From an uncultured Flavobacteriaceae bacterium (GTDB lineage Bacteria > Bacteroidota > Bacteroidia > Flavobacteriales > Flavobacteriaceae), in assembly GCA_947500575.1 (NCBI GenBank), contig CANMSI010000001.1:1240001-1304000 (forward strand): a stretch of 64,000 nucleotides of DNA, written 5' to 3'. Made by a program: the position numbers and the translations under genes. Positions 53,755 to 60,987 of this stretch are shown in pieces. The notes beneath the pieces were generated by a model, which did not search any database, was not told where the DNA came from, and saw nothing but the letters and a program-made list of their open reading frames with translations. How positions within the stretch are numbered: the stretch's first letter is position 1; each line of letters starts with the position of its first letter.

Positions 53755-55267
53755 ATTTCTGCGTTAGGATGCCCAAGCACATTTTTAATCCTTCATGGAA
53801 ATTCCCCAAACGCAGATTCTCATTGGGTGCATGGATGTTGTTATCTGGATTAGGGATACGAACCGAAATGGCAGGAATGTTTAGTTCTTTAATAAAAGGA
53901 GCAATAGGCTGTGAACCTCCCGTGGATTGCATACGGATAAAATTACCTTCACCAAAAACGTGCTCCATAGCCGAGCCGAGCCAATTCCCAAGCTTGGAAT
54001 CCAGTGGAGTTCTAAATGGTAGGGAACCAATTCGAGATTCGATTTTAATTAATTTTGGATACTTTCTACGCTCTGCCGCCGAAGGCTCCCCCTCTAGCAC
54101 ATAAAATCCTTTTGATTTGATAAAATTGGTTACTAACTGAATCTGTCGCTCCGCAGGTGTCTCGGGAACTAATCGCATATCTATTTCGGCCAAAGCTTTC
54201 GACGGAATTATGGTACGCACTTCATCCGCTACCCATGCAGCTTGTAAACCCCTTACGTTCAACGAAGGATATTGAAGCGCTTCCTGATAGGTTGCTCCAA
54301 TAGTTTCGTTTTCTGCTATTCCCAAAGTAGTTAATAGTTCTTCTCTATTTTCAGGGACAGCATTGATTAGCGTTTTTTGGTTATCTGTGAGCTCTATACC
54401 ATCATAATAACCGGGAATTAATACACGACCCTCTTCGTCTTTCATAGCTCCCAATAACCTTGACAAGCTAAAAACGGGATTTGGAACATAGTTCCCATAT
54501 TGGCCAGAATGCAGCGCTTTATTGGCTCCATAGACAGTTAGTCCTATGGTCGCTATACCCCGTGCCCCAAAGGTAAGAGTGGGAAGATTGGTTGGTGGTC
54601 GGGTACCGTCCATAATTAACATTGCATCAGAACTTAATTTACTCCTATTGTTCCTAACGAGTGCAGCTAGAGTGGGTGAACCTAACTCTTCTTGAAAATC
54701 CATGATGACTTTGATGTTAAATTTCGGATTACGCTTTTTATTATTCAAAATTCGAAGTGCTTGTAAAAAGGCAATAGCAGGACCCTTGGAATCAGATGCT
54801 GATCTAGCAAAAACCTTCCAATCTGGGTTAAAGTCTTCAGTTAGCTTCTCCCATGGTATACTACTACATTCATCTCCAACACATTCTTTTAATACGGGAT
54901 CAAACGGGTTTTTCTGTTCCCACTTTAAGGCATCTACAGGCTGTCCATCCATCTGAAGATAAAACAGCACCGTTGGAGCCTTTTTGTGATATACTTTTTC
55001 GGCAAATAAATGTTTTACCTCATCAGAAGTCAAAAGTTTCGTCTTAAAATCTAAAGCTTTAAAGGCATTTTCACACCAAGAAAGATTTAGGTCAATATTG
55101 TCAGGATTGGATCCAATGTTGGGTAGTTGCAAAAACTCTTTTAAAGTAAACATGCCTTCCACGAAGTATTCATCTGCCAACTGATGAATATGTTCCCTTT
55201 TCAAACTTTGTCCAAAGCTCATGGAGAACATTAGAGAGGTAAGGAATACTATTGCATTTTTCATCAA
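53747..55267 (-). CDS. Exported M20-family peptidase, with Gln in place of the first metal-ligand His
   Basis: 506 residues with a signal peptide (FLTSLMFSMSFGQ), hence periplasmic. The M20 fold with the lid/dimer domain inserted at about 225-355. VLFYLQMDGQPVD corresponds to the G-H-x-D-x-x-P motif of the family, but the usual His is Gln. The Glu pair (IMDFQEELGSP), the middle Asp (LIMDGTRPP), Arg and His in the lid (GANKALHSGQYGN) and the late His (NNIHAPNENLRLGN) are present. The family includes dipeptidases and amidohydrolases. Together with the downstream DUF819 permease it probably scavenges dipeptides or N-acyl amino acids. Confidence 0.87.
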   Translation of the reverse strand: MMKNAIVFLTSLMFSMSFGQSLKREHIHQLADEYFVEGMFTLKEFLQLPNIGSNPDNIDLNLSWCENAFKALDFKTKLLTSDEVKHLFAEKVYHKKAPTVLFYLQMDGQPVDALKWEQKNPFDPVLKECVGDECSSIPWEKLTEDFNPDWKVFARSASDSKGPAIAFLQALRILNNKKRNPKFNIKVIMDFQEELGSPTLAALVRNNRSKLSSDAMLIMDGTRPPTNLPTLTFGARGIATIGLTVYGANKALHSGQYGNYVPNPVFSLSRLLGAMKDEEGRVLIPGYYDGIELTDNQKTLINAVPENREELLTTLGIAENETIGATYQEALQYPSLNVRGLQAAWVADEVRTIIPSKALAEIDMRLVPETPAERQIQLVTNFIKSKGFYVLEGEPSAAERRKYPKLIKIESRIGSLPFRTPLDSKLGNWLGSAMEHVFGEGNFIRMQSTGGSQPIAPFIKELNIPAISVRIPNPDNNIHAPNENLRLGNFHEGLKMCLGILTQKYD

Positions 55268-55329
55268 CGAAATTTAGTAAATCTTTGAACATGTAAACAG
55301 TATGATAGTTCACGGAAGTAAGATAAAAC

Positions 55330-55360
55330 AAAAAAGCCAGTCTTTCGACTGGCTTTTTTT
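55330..55360. terminator. Bidirectional rho-independent terminator after tRNA-Asn
   Basis: GCCAGTC (55336-55342), a TTTC loop and GACTGGC (55347-55353), with A and T runs on either side, so it can work on both strands. It ends tRNA-Asn transcription and isolates the M20 gene. Confidence 0.85.
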
Positions 55361-55361
55361 G

Positions 55362-55435
55362 CTCCTCCTCTTGGGCTCGAACCAAGGACCCTCTGATTAA
55401 CAGTCAGATGCTCTAACCAACTGAGCTAAGGAGGA
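55362..55435 (-). tRNA. tRNA-Asn (anticodon GUU)
   Basis: 74-nt cloverleaf: acceptor TCCTCCT/AGGAGGA, D-arm GCTCAGTTGGTTAGAGC, anticodon arm CTGACTGTTAATCAG with GTT, and T-arm CTTGG/CCAAG with loop TTCGAGC. Discriminator G; CCA not encoded. Confidence 0.96.
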
Positions 55436-55524
55436 ATTTTCGCTTTTACAACATAGCTACATTGCTAAGGCGGGTGCAAATATAATCGTTTTTTCAACTT
55501 TCCCAAACAAAAAACAGGAGTTTT

Positions 55525-56868
55525 CTAGTTCGTAATTGCCTTATAAATATCATTCCCATTGGCAAACAAGATTAAAGCCAATAATAAGAAGAAACCAACC
55601 ACCTGCGCATACTCCAAAAATTTATCGCTTGGCTTTCTTCCAGAGATCATTTCATACAGCAAAAACATTACATGCCCTCCATCTAAGGCAGGGATGGGTA
55701 ATAAGTTTAATACCGCCAACATAATCGATAAAAAGGCAGTGATACTCCAAAAAGACTCCCAACTCCAAGTATTCGGAAAAATATCGAAAATGGCTTTAAA
55801 ACCACCCACTCCTTTATACGCCCCTGTACTTGGGGTAAATATTTTCTTTAGCTGTTGCCCATAACCAGCAACCTGATCTACAAATTTGGTAGCTCCTACG
55901 CCAAAGCTTTCAAAAAAACCATATTCTTTTCTAGATATTTTATAGTAGCCGAGCTCTTCAAAAGTTAAAGGACTTTCTGCATGATAGATGCCTAATTTAC
56001 CATCCTCATCTACCTTCAAATCCATCTCAAGCGTCTCTTTATCTCTAAGCACTGTAGCCTTGATTGTTTGGTTTGTGAATGGTGTCATTCTCTCAGACAA
56101 TTGGTCAAAGAATTTTAATTCCTTTCCATTAATTGCTGTAATAATATCTTTGGGTTCCAAACCAGCAGCTACATTCAGAGAACTATCTGAAACGGCCCCA
56201 ACCATAAAAGGAATTCTAAAATCGATTAGTCCCTTACTTTTCCCCGTACTTAGTTTCCCAAGGAAATCTTGTGGAAGTTCAATCGTTTTTTGAGTGCCAT
56301 CTCTAGAAATGGTAATCTCATCTGCTACAATTAAGTTCTTACGTAAGTCCGAAAAATTGGCATAGGTTTCTCCATTGATAGCCACAATATTATCGCCTGT
56401 TTCTAAGCCAATCTCATTTAGAACTGGGTTTTCTATTAAATATCCATCTTTGATACTATTGGTTGCAATATCTGTATCGCCATAGTAGGCAGAAGCAAAA
56501 ACATAGATAAGGTAGGCAATCATAAAATTTACGGTAACCCCGCCCAACATAATAATAAGGCGTTGCCATGCCGGCTTGCTTCGAAATTCCCATGGTTTAG
56601 GCTCTTCTTTCATGGCTTCGGTGTCCATGCTTTCATCAATCATCCCGGCAATTTTTACATAACCACCTAAAGGCAACCAACCAATACCGTATTCCGTACC
56701 CCCAATTTTCTTTTTGAAAAGGGAATACTTAATATCAAAAAAGAGGTAAAACTTCTCTACTCTGGTTTTAAACCATTTGGCGGGTAAAAAATGCCCCATT
56801 TCGTGCAAGACGATTAAAAAAGAAAGGCTTAAAAAGAATTGTAAAATCTTAACTATAATTGGGCTCAT
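55525..56868 (-). CDS. rseP: RIP site-2 zinc metalloprotease RseP
   Basis: An inner-membrane protease that releases membrane-tethered anti-sigma factors or signal peptide remnants. 447 residues. The active site HEMGH is at 22-26 in the first helix, and the second catalytic part NLLPIPALDGGHVMFLLYE lies near 390-410. Two PDZ domains lie between (about 115-200 with ETGDNIVAINGETYANF, and about 215-300 with LEPKDIITAINGKEL), as in E. coli RseP. Four membrane helices. It stands alone between a tRNA and the SCO gene. Regulated sigma factors remain unknown, though an ECF factor starts at 63487. Confidence 0.94.
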   Translation of the reverse strand: MSPIIVKILQFFLSLSFLIVLHEMGHFLPAKWFKTRVEKFYLFFDIKYSLFKKKIGGTEYGIGWLPLGGYVKIAGMIDESMDTEAMKEEPKPWEFRSKPAWQRLIIMLGGVTVNFMIAYLIYVFASAYYGDTDIATNSIKDGYLIENPVLNEIGLETGDNIVAINGETYANFSDLRKNLIVADEITISRDGTQKTIELPQDFLGKLSTGKSKGLIDFRIPFMVGAVSDSSLNVAAGLEPKDIITAINGKELKFFDQLSERMTPFTNQTIKATVLRDKETLEMDLKVDEDGKLGIYHAESPLTFEELGYYKISRKEYGFFESFGVGATKFVDQVAGYGQQLKKIFTPSTGAYKGVGGFKAIFDIFPNTWSWESFWSITAFLSIMLAVLNLLPIPALDGGHVMFLLYEMISGRKPSDKFLEYAQVVGFFLLLALILFANGNDIYKAITN

Positions 56869-56987
56869 CTATGGATTCTCTATATTGAAACGCACAAAAG
56901 TACGCTTTTACAAGGTCTTATGAAAAGGAAACAGAAGACCACTGCCGATTTTATGAAAGTTTTAGCAACGAAGCTGCTTGGAAAGTT

Positions 56988-57017
56988 TTGACTGCTCTTT
57001 GGGGAGCCGTACCTTTG
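56988..57017 (+). promoter_or_regulatory. Bacteroidota-type promoter for the SCO gene
   Basis: TTG at 56988-56990, 19-bp spacer, TACCTTTG at 57010-57017: the same boxes and spacing as the cydA promoter. The expected start (about 57022) is only 5-8 nt before the ATG, giving an almost leaderless transcript. Confidence 0.65.
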
Positions 57018-57028
57018 CAAAAAAACAA

Positions 57029-57703
57029 ATGCGCTCTTTTTTTAGCAGATACAAGTTCTTAGGAATCGTATTATTTATACTCTCTTGTATTATTATTTAC
57101 CTATTCTACAATGCTCTACAACCAAAGAAGTTATTAAAGGTATACCAGCCTTCAGACTTTAATCCAGAATTAGTAGATAGCACACTTTTGCACGTAAAAA
57201 AATACCATACCATTGCCAATTTTTCGCTCACCAATCAAAACGGCCGTACCATTACCCAAAAAGATTATAAGGGTAAAATATTTGTCGCTGATTTTTTCTT
57301 TACCACCTGCCCCAGTATTTGCCCAATTATGACCAAAAACATGGCATATATCCAGGAACAAATTATGGATGATGACGAAGTCTTGCTCCTATCACATTCC
57401 GTTACACCCCTTAAAGATTCTGTACCTCAACTTAAAAAATATGCTATAGAGAAAGGAGTGGTAGATCGTAAATGGAATTTGGTAACTGGTGATAAAAAAC
57501 AGATTTACGAATTAGCCCGTAAATCTTATTTTGCAGTACTAAATGAAGGAGATGGTGGCCCTTTTGATATGATCCATACCGAAAACTTTATCTTAATAGA
57601 CAAGGAAGGCCGTATTAGAGGTACGTATGATGGTACTAAAATAGAAGAGATAGAAGAACTATTGGTAGATCTTGATATTTTAAAAAACAGTTATAAAGAA
57701 TAA
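57029..57703 (+). CDS. SCO1/SenC-family copper chaperone
   Basis: A membrane-anchored thioredoxin-fold protein that delivers copper or reduces thiols during cytochrome c oxidase assembly. 224 residues from the ATG at 57029; an earlier in-frame ATG (56978) precedes the promoter and adds a leader without purpose. The membrane anchor lies at about 8-28 (YKFLGIVLFILSCIIIYLFY), the Cu-binding C94-x-x-x-C98 in FFFTTCPSICPIM, and the distant ligand H183 in DMIHTENF. No oxidase genes are adjacent. A hairpin terminator overlaps its stop. Confidence 0.92.
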   Translation: MRSFFSRYKFLGIVLFILSCIIIYLFYNALQPKKLLKVYQPSDFNPELVDSTLLHVKKYHTIANFSLTNQNGRTITQKDYKGKIFVADFFFTTCPSICPIMTKNMAYIQEQIMDDDEVLLLSHSVTPLKDSVPQLKKYAIEKGVVDRKWNLVTGDKKQIYELARKSYFAVLNEGDGGPFDMIHTENFILIDKEGRIRGTYDGTKIEEIEELLVDLDILKNSYKE

Positions 57704-57732
57704 AGCCCCAAAGTAAATTCCTTTGGAGCTTT
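57702..57732. terminator. Rho-independent terminator between convergent genes
   Basis: AAAGCCCCAAAG (57702-57713) pairs with CTTTGGAGCTTT (57721-57732), with one mismatch, around a 7-base loop. It serves the SCO gene and the minus-strand unknown gene at 57753. Confidence 0.75.
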
Positions 57733-57752
57733 AAGATATGCTTGTTTAGGGA

Positions 57753-59408
57753 CTATTTTGTTTGTCCACAGTTTTGTGAGTAAAAGCTTGCAATCTTTTT
57801 CTGATCCTCTTCAGTCTCTGTAAATTCTCCGTTCTGAATTCGTTCCGCTAAGACCGTACAGCTTGCAAAAAATTCTGCATTTGCCTTTTGTGCTTTTTTT
57901 ACATTGGGCATTCCAAAATAAAAGCCAGTAGTAGTGGTCAAATCCTTGTATAACTTAATAGCATCTGAGCTATAAATACGCTCCATAAATACCGTATTGT
58001 TTAAACTTAAGCCTAAGGCGTCGTCTGACGTATCTAAGATACTTTTCTTAGGAGTAACGGATTCATACACCTTATTATCTACTACAATTTCTGCTACATC
58101 TTTGCACTTGTAGATCTTTGTTTTATTCTTCCCTTTTTCGTTTACGTATTTTACATAGACGCGTTTAGCGGTTGTATCTCCACTTAGATCTACAATATTA
58201 CCCCCTGTTTGTTCTTCTGGAGAAAAACGAAGACTAATTTTACCTTCCATTTTTTCACCATCTTTTGTAAGCACATAACCAGGAGCATCCTTTACATTAT
58301 TGTTCTTTACTGCATCGTTCTTAGCTATTTTAGCTAAAATGGCATCTACTTCATAAGCAGCAGCGTATTTTTGAGAACCAGCCTCATCATAATTAGCAGC
58401 GTATGATTCTGTAGTAGATTTATAGCCAGATTTTGCTGTACTCGTTGCCCATTTTTTATAGTCTAAAGCTACAATTTGATCTAAGTAATTTTTTGCAGCT
58501 GTAAAATCTTCTTCCATTAAGGATAAGCGGTATAAGTTCATTAAAATTCCCCAACTCACTTTCTTTCCGTCTTTGTTAGAAACATCGAAATTCCCTAGCT
58601 GTTGTGTCCAAAAATCTTTAAAAGGTGCTAGCTCCCCGCGGTTTGCTCTTAGTTTTTCCAGAGTATTTAGGGACTTCATGGTTTCTTCTAGCAACACCAA
58701 ATTATTTTTAGTATCTGCTTCTAAAGCTTTATTTTTCTTATCCTTGATCCAATAAAAAGTCTTGCTTTTTAAATCCACCCTATTATCATAGCTTTCCTGA
58801 ATGGTTGGCACCAAAAGGTTCTTTAAAAAACTATCTCCTAGATGTTCCTTTAAATACGCTTGTACCAAATAGGGAGTTCCTTTGAACTGATTGCCACCTT
58901 CGCTAATAATAAGGTACTTTTCTATTTCTGCTTCCGCTATTTCCAAAGAAACTGGAATGGGTTTTTTACTCTCATCTAGCCTTGCATTAATTCTAAAATC
59001 TTGGTAGTGTACATTCTCTCCTTTTGCCATGGTTAATACAGAAATAGAGGTTTTTTCGGTAGGTAAAACACTCACCCAATAGAGCTTCTCCTTTTGAGAA
59101 CGTTTCACAGTAATATCTATATCCTCCACTTTAACTCCGTTTACTGCAAAAAACAGATCGGGCGTTGTATTAGATCCATCATGAGCTTCAAAATTTTGAA
59201 GACTCAATTCTCTTTTTAAATCGTCATTGGTAAAATGAACGCCTGCACCTTTAATATTGGCAAGCTCAACGGTATAATTATGAATTCCTTCTGGTGCTGG
59301 GTATTCGGCATAAGAAGGGGTAGGAACGTCTATGGATTTGCTTTTCCATGTCTGAGCAGAAACTGCTGTTGCTCCTAACATTAGTAGATAAATTAGGGGT
59401 CTCTTCAT
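57753..59408 (-). CDS. Exported protein of unknown function
   Basis: 551 residues with a signal peptide ending AVSAQ (about 19). No recognised family. The first 150 residues are beta-rich (VELANIKGAGVHFTNDDLKRE), the central part is helical (LEETMKSLNTLEKLRANR, then LMNLYRLSLMEEDFTAAKNYLDQIVAL with TPR-like spacing). About 385-470 is a strand-rich domain with VLTKDGEKMEGKISLRF and YKCKDVAEIVVDNKVYE, of a type seen repeatedly in Bacteroidota surface proteins. It follows the next unknown gene by 16 bp and is very likely in the same operon. Confidence 0.7.
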   Translation of the reverse strand: MKRPLIYLLMLGATAVSAQTWKSKSIDVPTPSYAEYPAPEGIHNYTVELANIKGAGVHFTNDDLKRELSLQNFEAHDGSNTTPDLFFAVNGVKVEDIDITVKRSQKEKLYWVSVLPTEKTSISVLTMAKGENVHYQDFRINARLDESKKPIPVSLEIAEAEIEKYLIISEGGNQFKGTPYLVQAYLKEHLGDSFLKNLLVPTIQESYDNRVDLKSKTFYWIKDKKNKALEADTKNNLVLLEETMKSLNTLEKLRANRGELAPFKDFWTQQLGNFDVSNKDGKKVSWGILMNLYRLSLMEEDFTAAKNYLDQIVALDYKKWATSTAKSGYKSTTESYAANYDEAGSQKYAAAYEVDAILAKIAKNDAVKNNNVKDAPGYVLTKDGEKMEGKISLRFSPEEQTGGNIVDLSGDTTAKRVYVKYVNEKGKNKTKIYKCKDVAEIVVDNKVYESVTPKKSILDTSDDALGLSLNNTVFMERIYSSDAIKLYKDLTTTTGFYFGMPNVKKAQKANAEFFASCTVLAERIQNGEFTETEEDQKKIASFYSQNCGQTK

Positions 59409-59424
59409 GTTTAAAATTTATGGT

Positions 59425-60525
59425 TTAGTATGAATTGATTATTCTTTTTCTCGTTTCTTTAATGGTTAAATATTGCTCGCTATATGCGCTATTAAATCTA
59501 AGGTCTGGTGTAAAAAGAAGCGGTTTGTTTTCCACCCTAGGAGCCATTTTGCCCATCTCTTCTTTTAAAATAAGTTGAAACCGTTCTTTTTCTGCATTTT
59601 CATAAGCTAGTTTATAATGAGCATCTGCAACATCAAAATTTTCCATGAGCAGGTGTAAGCTGGCCAAATTTGCATGTACGTAAAAACGAAAAGCCATTAG
59701 TTCTGCATAGTCCGTGGCTTCTTTAAACTGTTCTAATGCTTTAGCTAAAGCTCCTACTTCTGTTTGAAAAGCCTTTCTATCTAACACATTTTCATCTAGT
59801 TTTTTTAATCCTTTAAAACGTTTTTCAAGGCTTTTTATTTGCTCCCCCACGCTTAGTTTCTTGGTCTTGGAGATTCCATAAAATTTGATGTAGGAGGGTG
59901 TAAAGCTTAAGTCGACCGTCTTCTTAGCAAAATTGTTAAATACGTAAACCAAGTTCTTTAAGACCGCATCGTTTAAACCAGTGGCCATTTCTGTGGCTTT
60001 ATTGGTGGCTACAATATGCGCATCTTGCCCTCGAAGTGCAGAGGTAAAAGTACCCGCTACCTCATTAAAGGTATAGGTGTCTTCTACATGTACTGCTCCT
60101 TTGTGAATGATAGATACATGAAGTTGATAGGTACTTTTAATTTCATATACATCGTCTTTCCCAGTATATTCGTGAAACAAAACAATATCTTCTAAAACGG
60201 CTTTCACTAAAAATCCATTATCATTGGGAACTTCTGGCTTATGATACTTACTAAAAGAAAAAAGTTTTGGTGCAAAACCACTAGCGCCAGGATGGTATCC
60301 TAAGGAATTTACTTTGAGATTATGTAAAACCAGCTCTTCTCCTCTATAGTCCTTTGTTATAATGGACCTGTTCTTAAAATTGGTGTTTACTCCATATACT
60401 TCGCATCCCTGGGGTAAGGGATTGCTAGGGTAGTTGAACTGATGTAGTTTTTCATAAAAACTAGTGGGTCTTTGTGCAAAGAGGGCACAACAAAAAAATA
60501 AGAGCACAATTGGTAGGTACCGCAT
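59425..60525 (-). CDS. Exported protein of unknown function
   Basis: 366 residues from the ATG at 60525, giving the signal peptide YLPIVLLFFCCALFAQ; an ATG at 60564 adds a polar leader and is less likely. The first 200 residues are beta-rich (NDNGFLVKAVLEDIVLFHEY, VSIIHKGAVHVEDTYTFNEVAGT), the rest helical with LKGLKKLDENVLDRKAF and FDVADAHYKLAYENAEKERFQ resembling TPR-like helices. No known family. It precedes the 551-residue unknown by 16 bp, so the two probably work together in the periplasm. It diverges from feoA across 216 bp. Confidence 0.7.
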   Translation of the reverse strand: MRYLPIVLLFFCCALFAQRPTSFYEKLHQFNYPSNPLPQGCEVYGVNTNFKNRSIITKDYRGEELVLHNLKVNSLGYHPGASGFAPKLFSFSKYHKPEVPNDNGFLVKAVLEDIVLFHEYTGKDDVYEIKSTYQLHVSIIHKGAVHVEDTYTFNEVAGTFTSALRGQDAHIVATNKATEMATGLNDAVLKNLVYVFNNFAKKTVDLSFTPSYIKFYGISKTKKLSVGEQIKSLEKRFKGLKKLDENVLDRKAFQTEVGALAKALEQFKEATDYAELMAFRFYVHANLASLHLLMENFDVADAHYKLAYENAEKERFQLILKEEMGKMAPRVENKPLLFTPDLRFNSAYSEQYLTIKETRKRIINSY

Positions 60526-60616
60526 TTGGGGACGTAGGTTTTGGAGCGGCAAATATGAATACAATAATTAAAAAATGTAATTTTTTGTTGCAAATCAGTC
60601 AAATTTCGTGGTGTAC

Positions 60617-60630
60617 ATCTAATTTTAGAT
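60617..60630. promoter_or_regulatory. Palindrome ATCTAA-TT-TTAGAT in the feoA upstream region
   Basis: A perfect 6-2-6 inverted repeat in the gap between the divergent unknown exported gene and feoA. Its centre lies about 95 bp before the predicted feo transcription start and about 98 bp from the other gene's ATG. Iron-responsive regulators of Fur or DtxR type bind AT-rich palindromes of this size, but no consensus for this organism is available to me. Confidence 0.4.
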
Positions 60631-60704
60631 ACATCCTTCTACAGGAAATAATTGTATTCCGTTTTTTTATAGAAATTTTAGTCTTATTTCCCCCTTTTTT
60701 ATCT

Positions 60705-60712
60705 TACTTTTG
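60705..60712 (+). promoter_or_regulatory. Putative -7 element of the feoAB operon
   Basis: TACTTTTG matches TAnnTTTG. A TTA rather than TTG lies at the -33 position (60684-60686). The expected transcription start is near 60718, leaving a leader of about 24 nt before the TTG start of feoA. Confidence 0.45.
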
Positions 60713-60741
60713 TCCTTACTTAAAATCAATCTAAATAAAAA

Positions 60742-60987
60742 TTGATAGCCACTGTTGCAGATTTAAAGCGAGGTCAAAAAGGAATTATCCGTGAGTTTAC
60801 AGAGGATATATTGCCCATAAAGCTATTGGAAATGGGTTGTTTGCCTGGCAATGAAGTAGAATTGGTTCAAGTAGCTCCTTTAAAAGACCCTATTTATATT
60901 AATGTGAATGGATCGCATATTGCCATACGTAGATCTACAGCCCTAAAAATTGAGCTCGATATTCTTGAGGAGCCCCTTTCTGTATGA
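60742..60987 (+). CDS. feoA: Ferrous iron transport protein A
   Basis: A small SH3-like cytoplasmic protein, 81 residues, needed for FeoB activity. ATVADLKRGQKGIIREF, LPIKLLEMGCLPGNEVELVQVAPLKDPIYINVNGSHIAIRR covers the FeoA fold. No ATG is available in frame before the first strand; translation most likely starts at TTG 60742 directly in front of ATVADL. Its TGA overlaps the feoB ATG by 4 bp. Confidence 0.93.
   Translation: MIATVADLKRGQKGIIREFTEDILPIKLLEMGCLPGNEVELVQVAPLKDPIYINVNGSHIAIRRSTALKIELDILEEPLSV

Noticed and set aside
56978-57028. Longer N-terminus for the SCO protein
   Set aside because: The promoter elements overlap this stretch and the added residues are polar in front of the membrane anchor.
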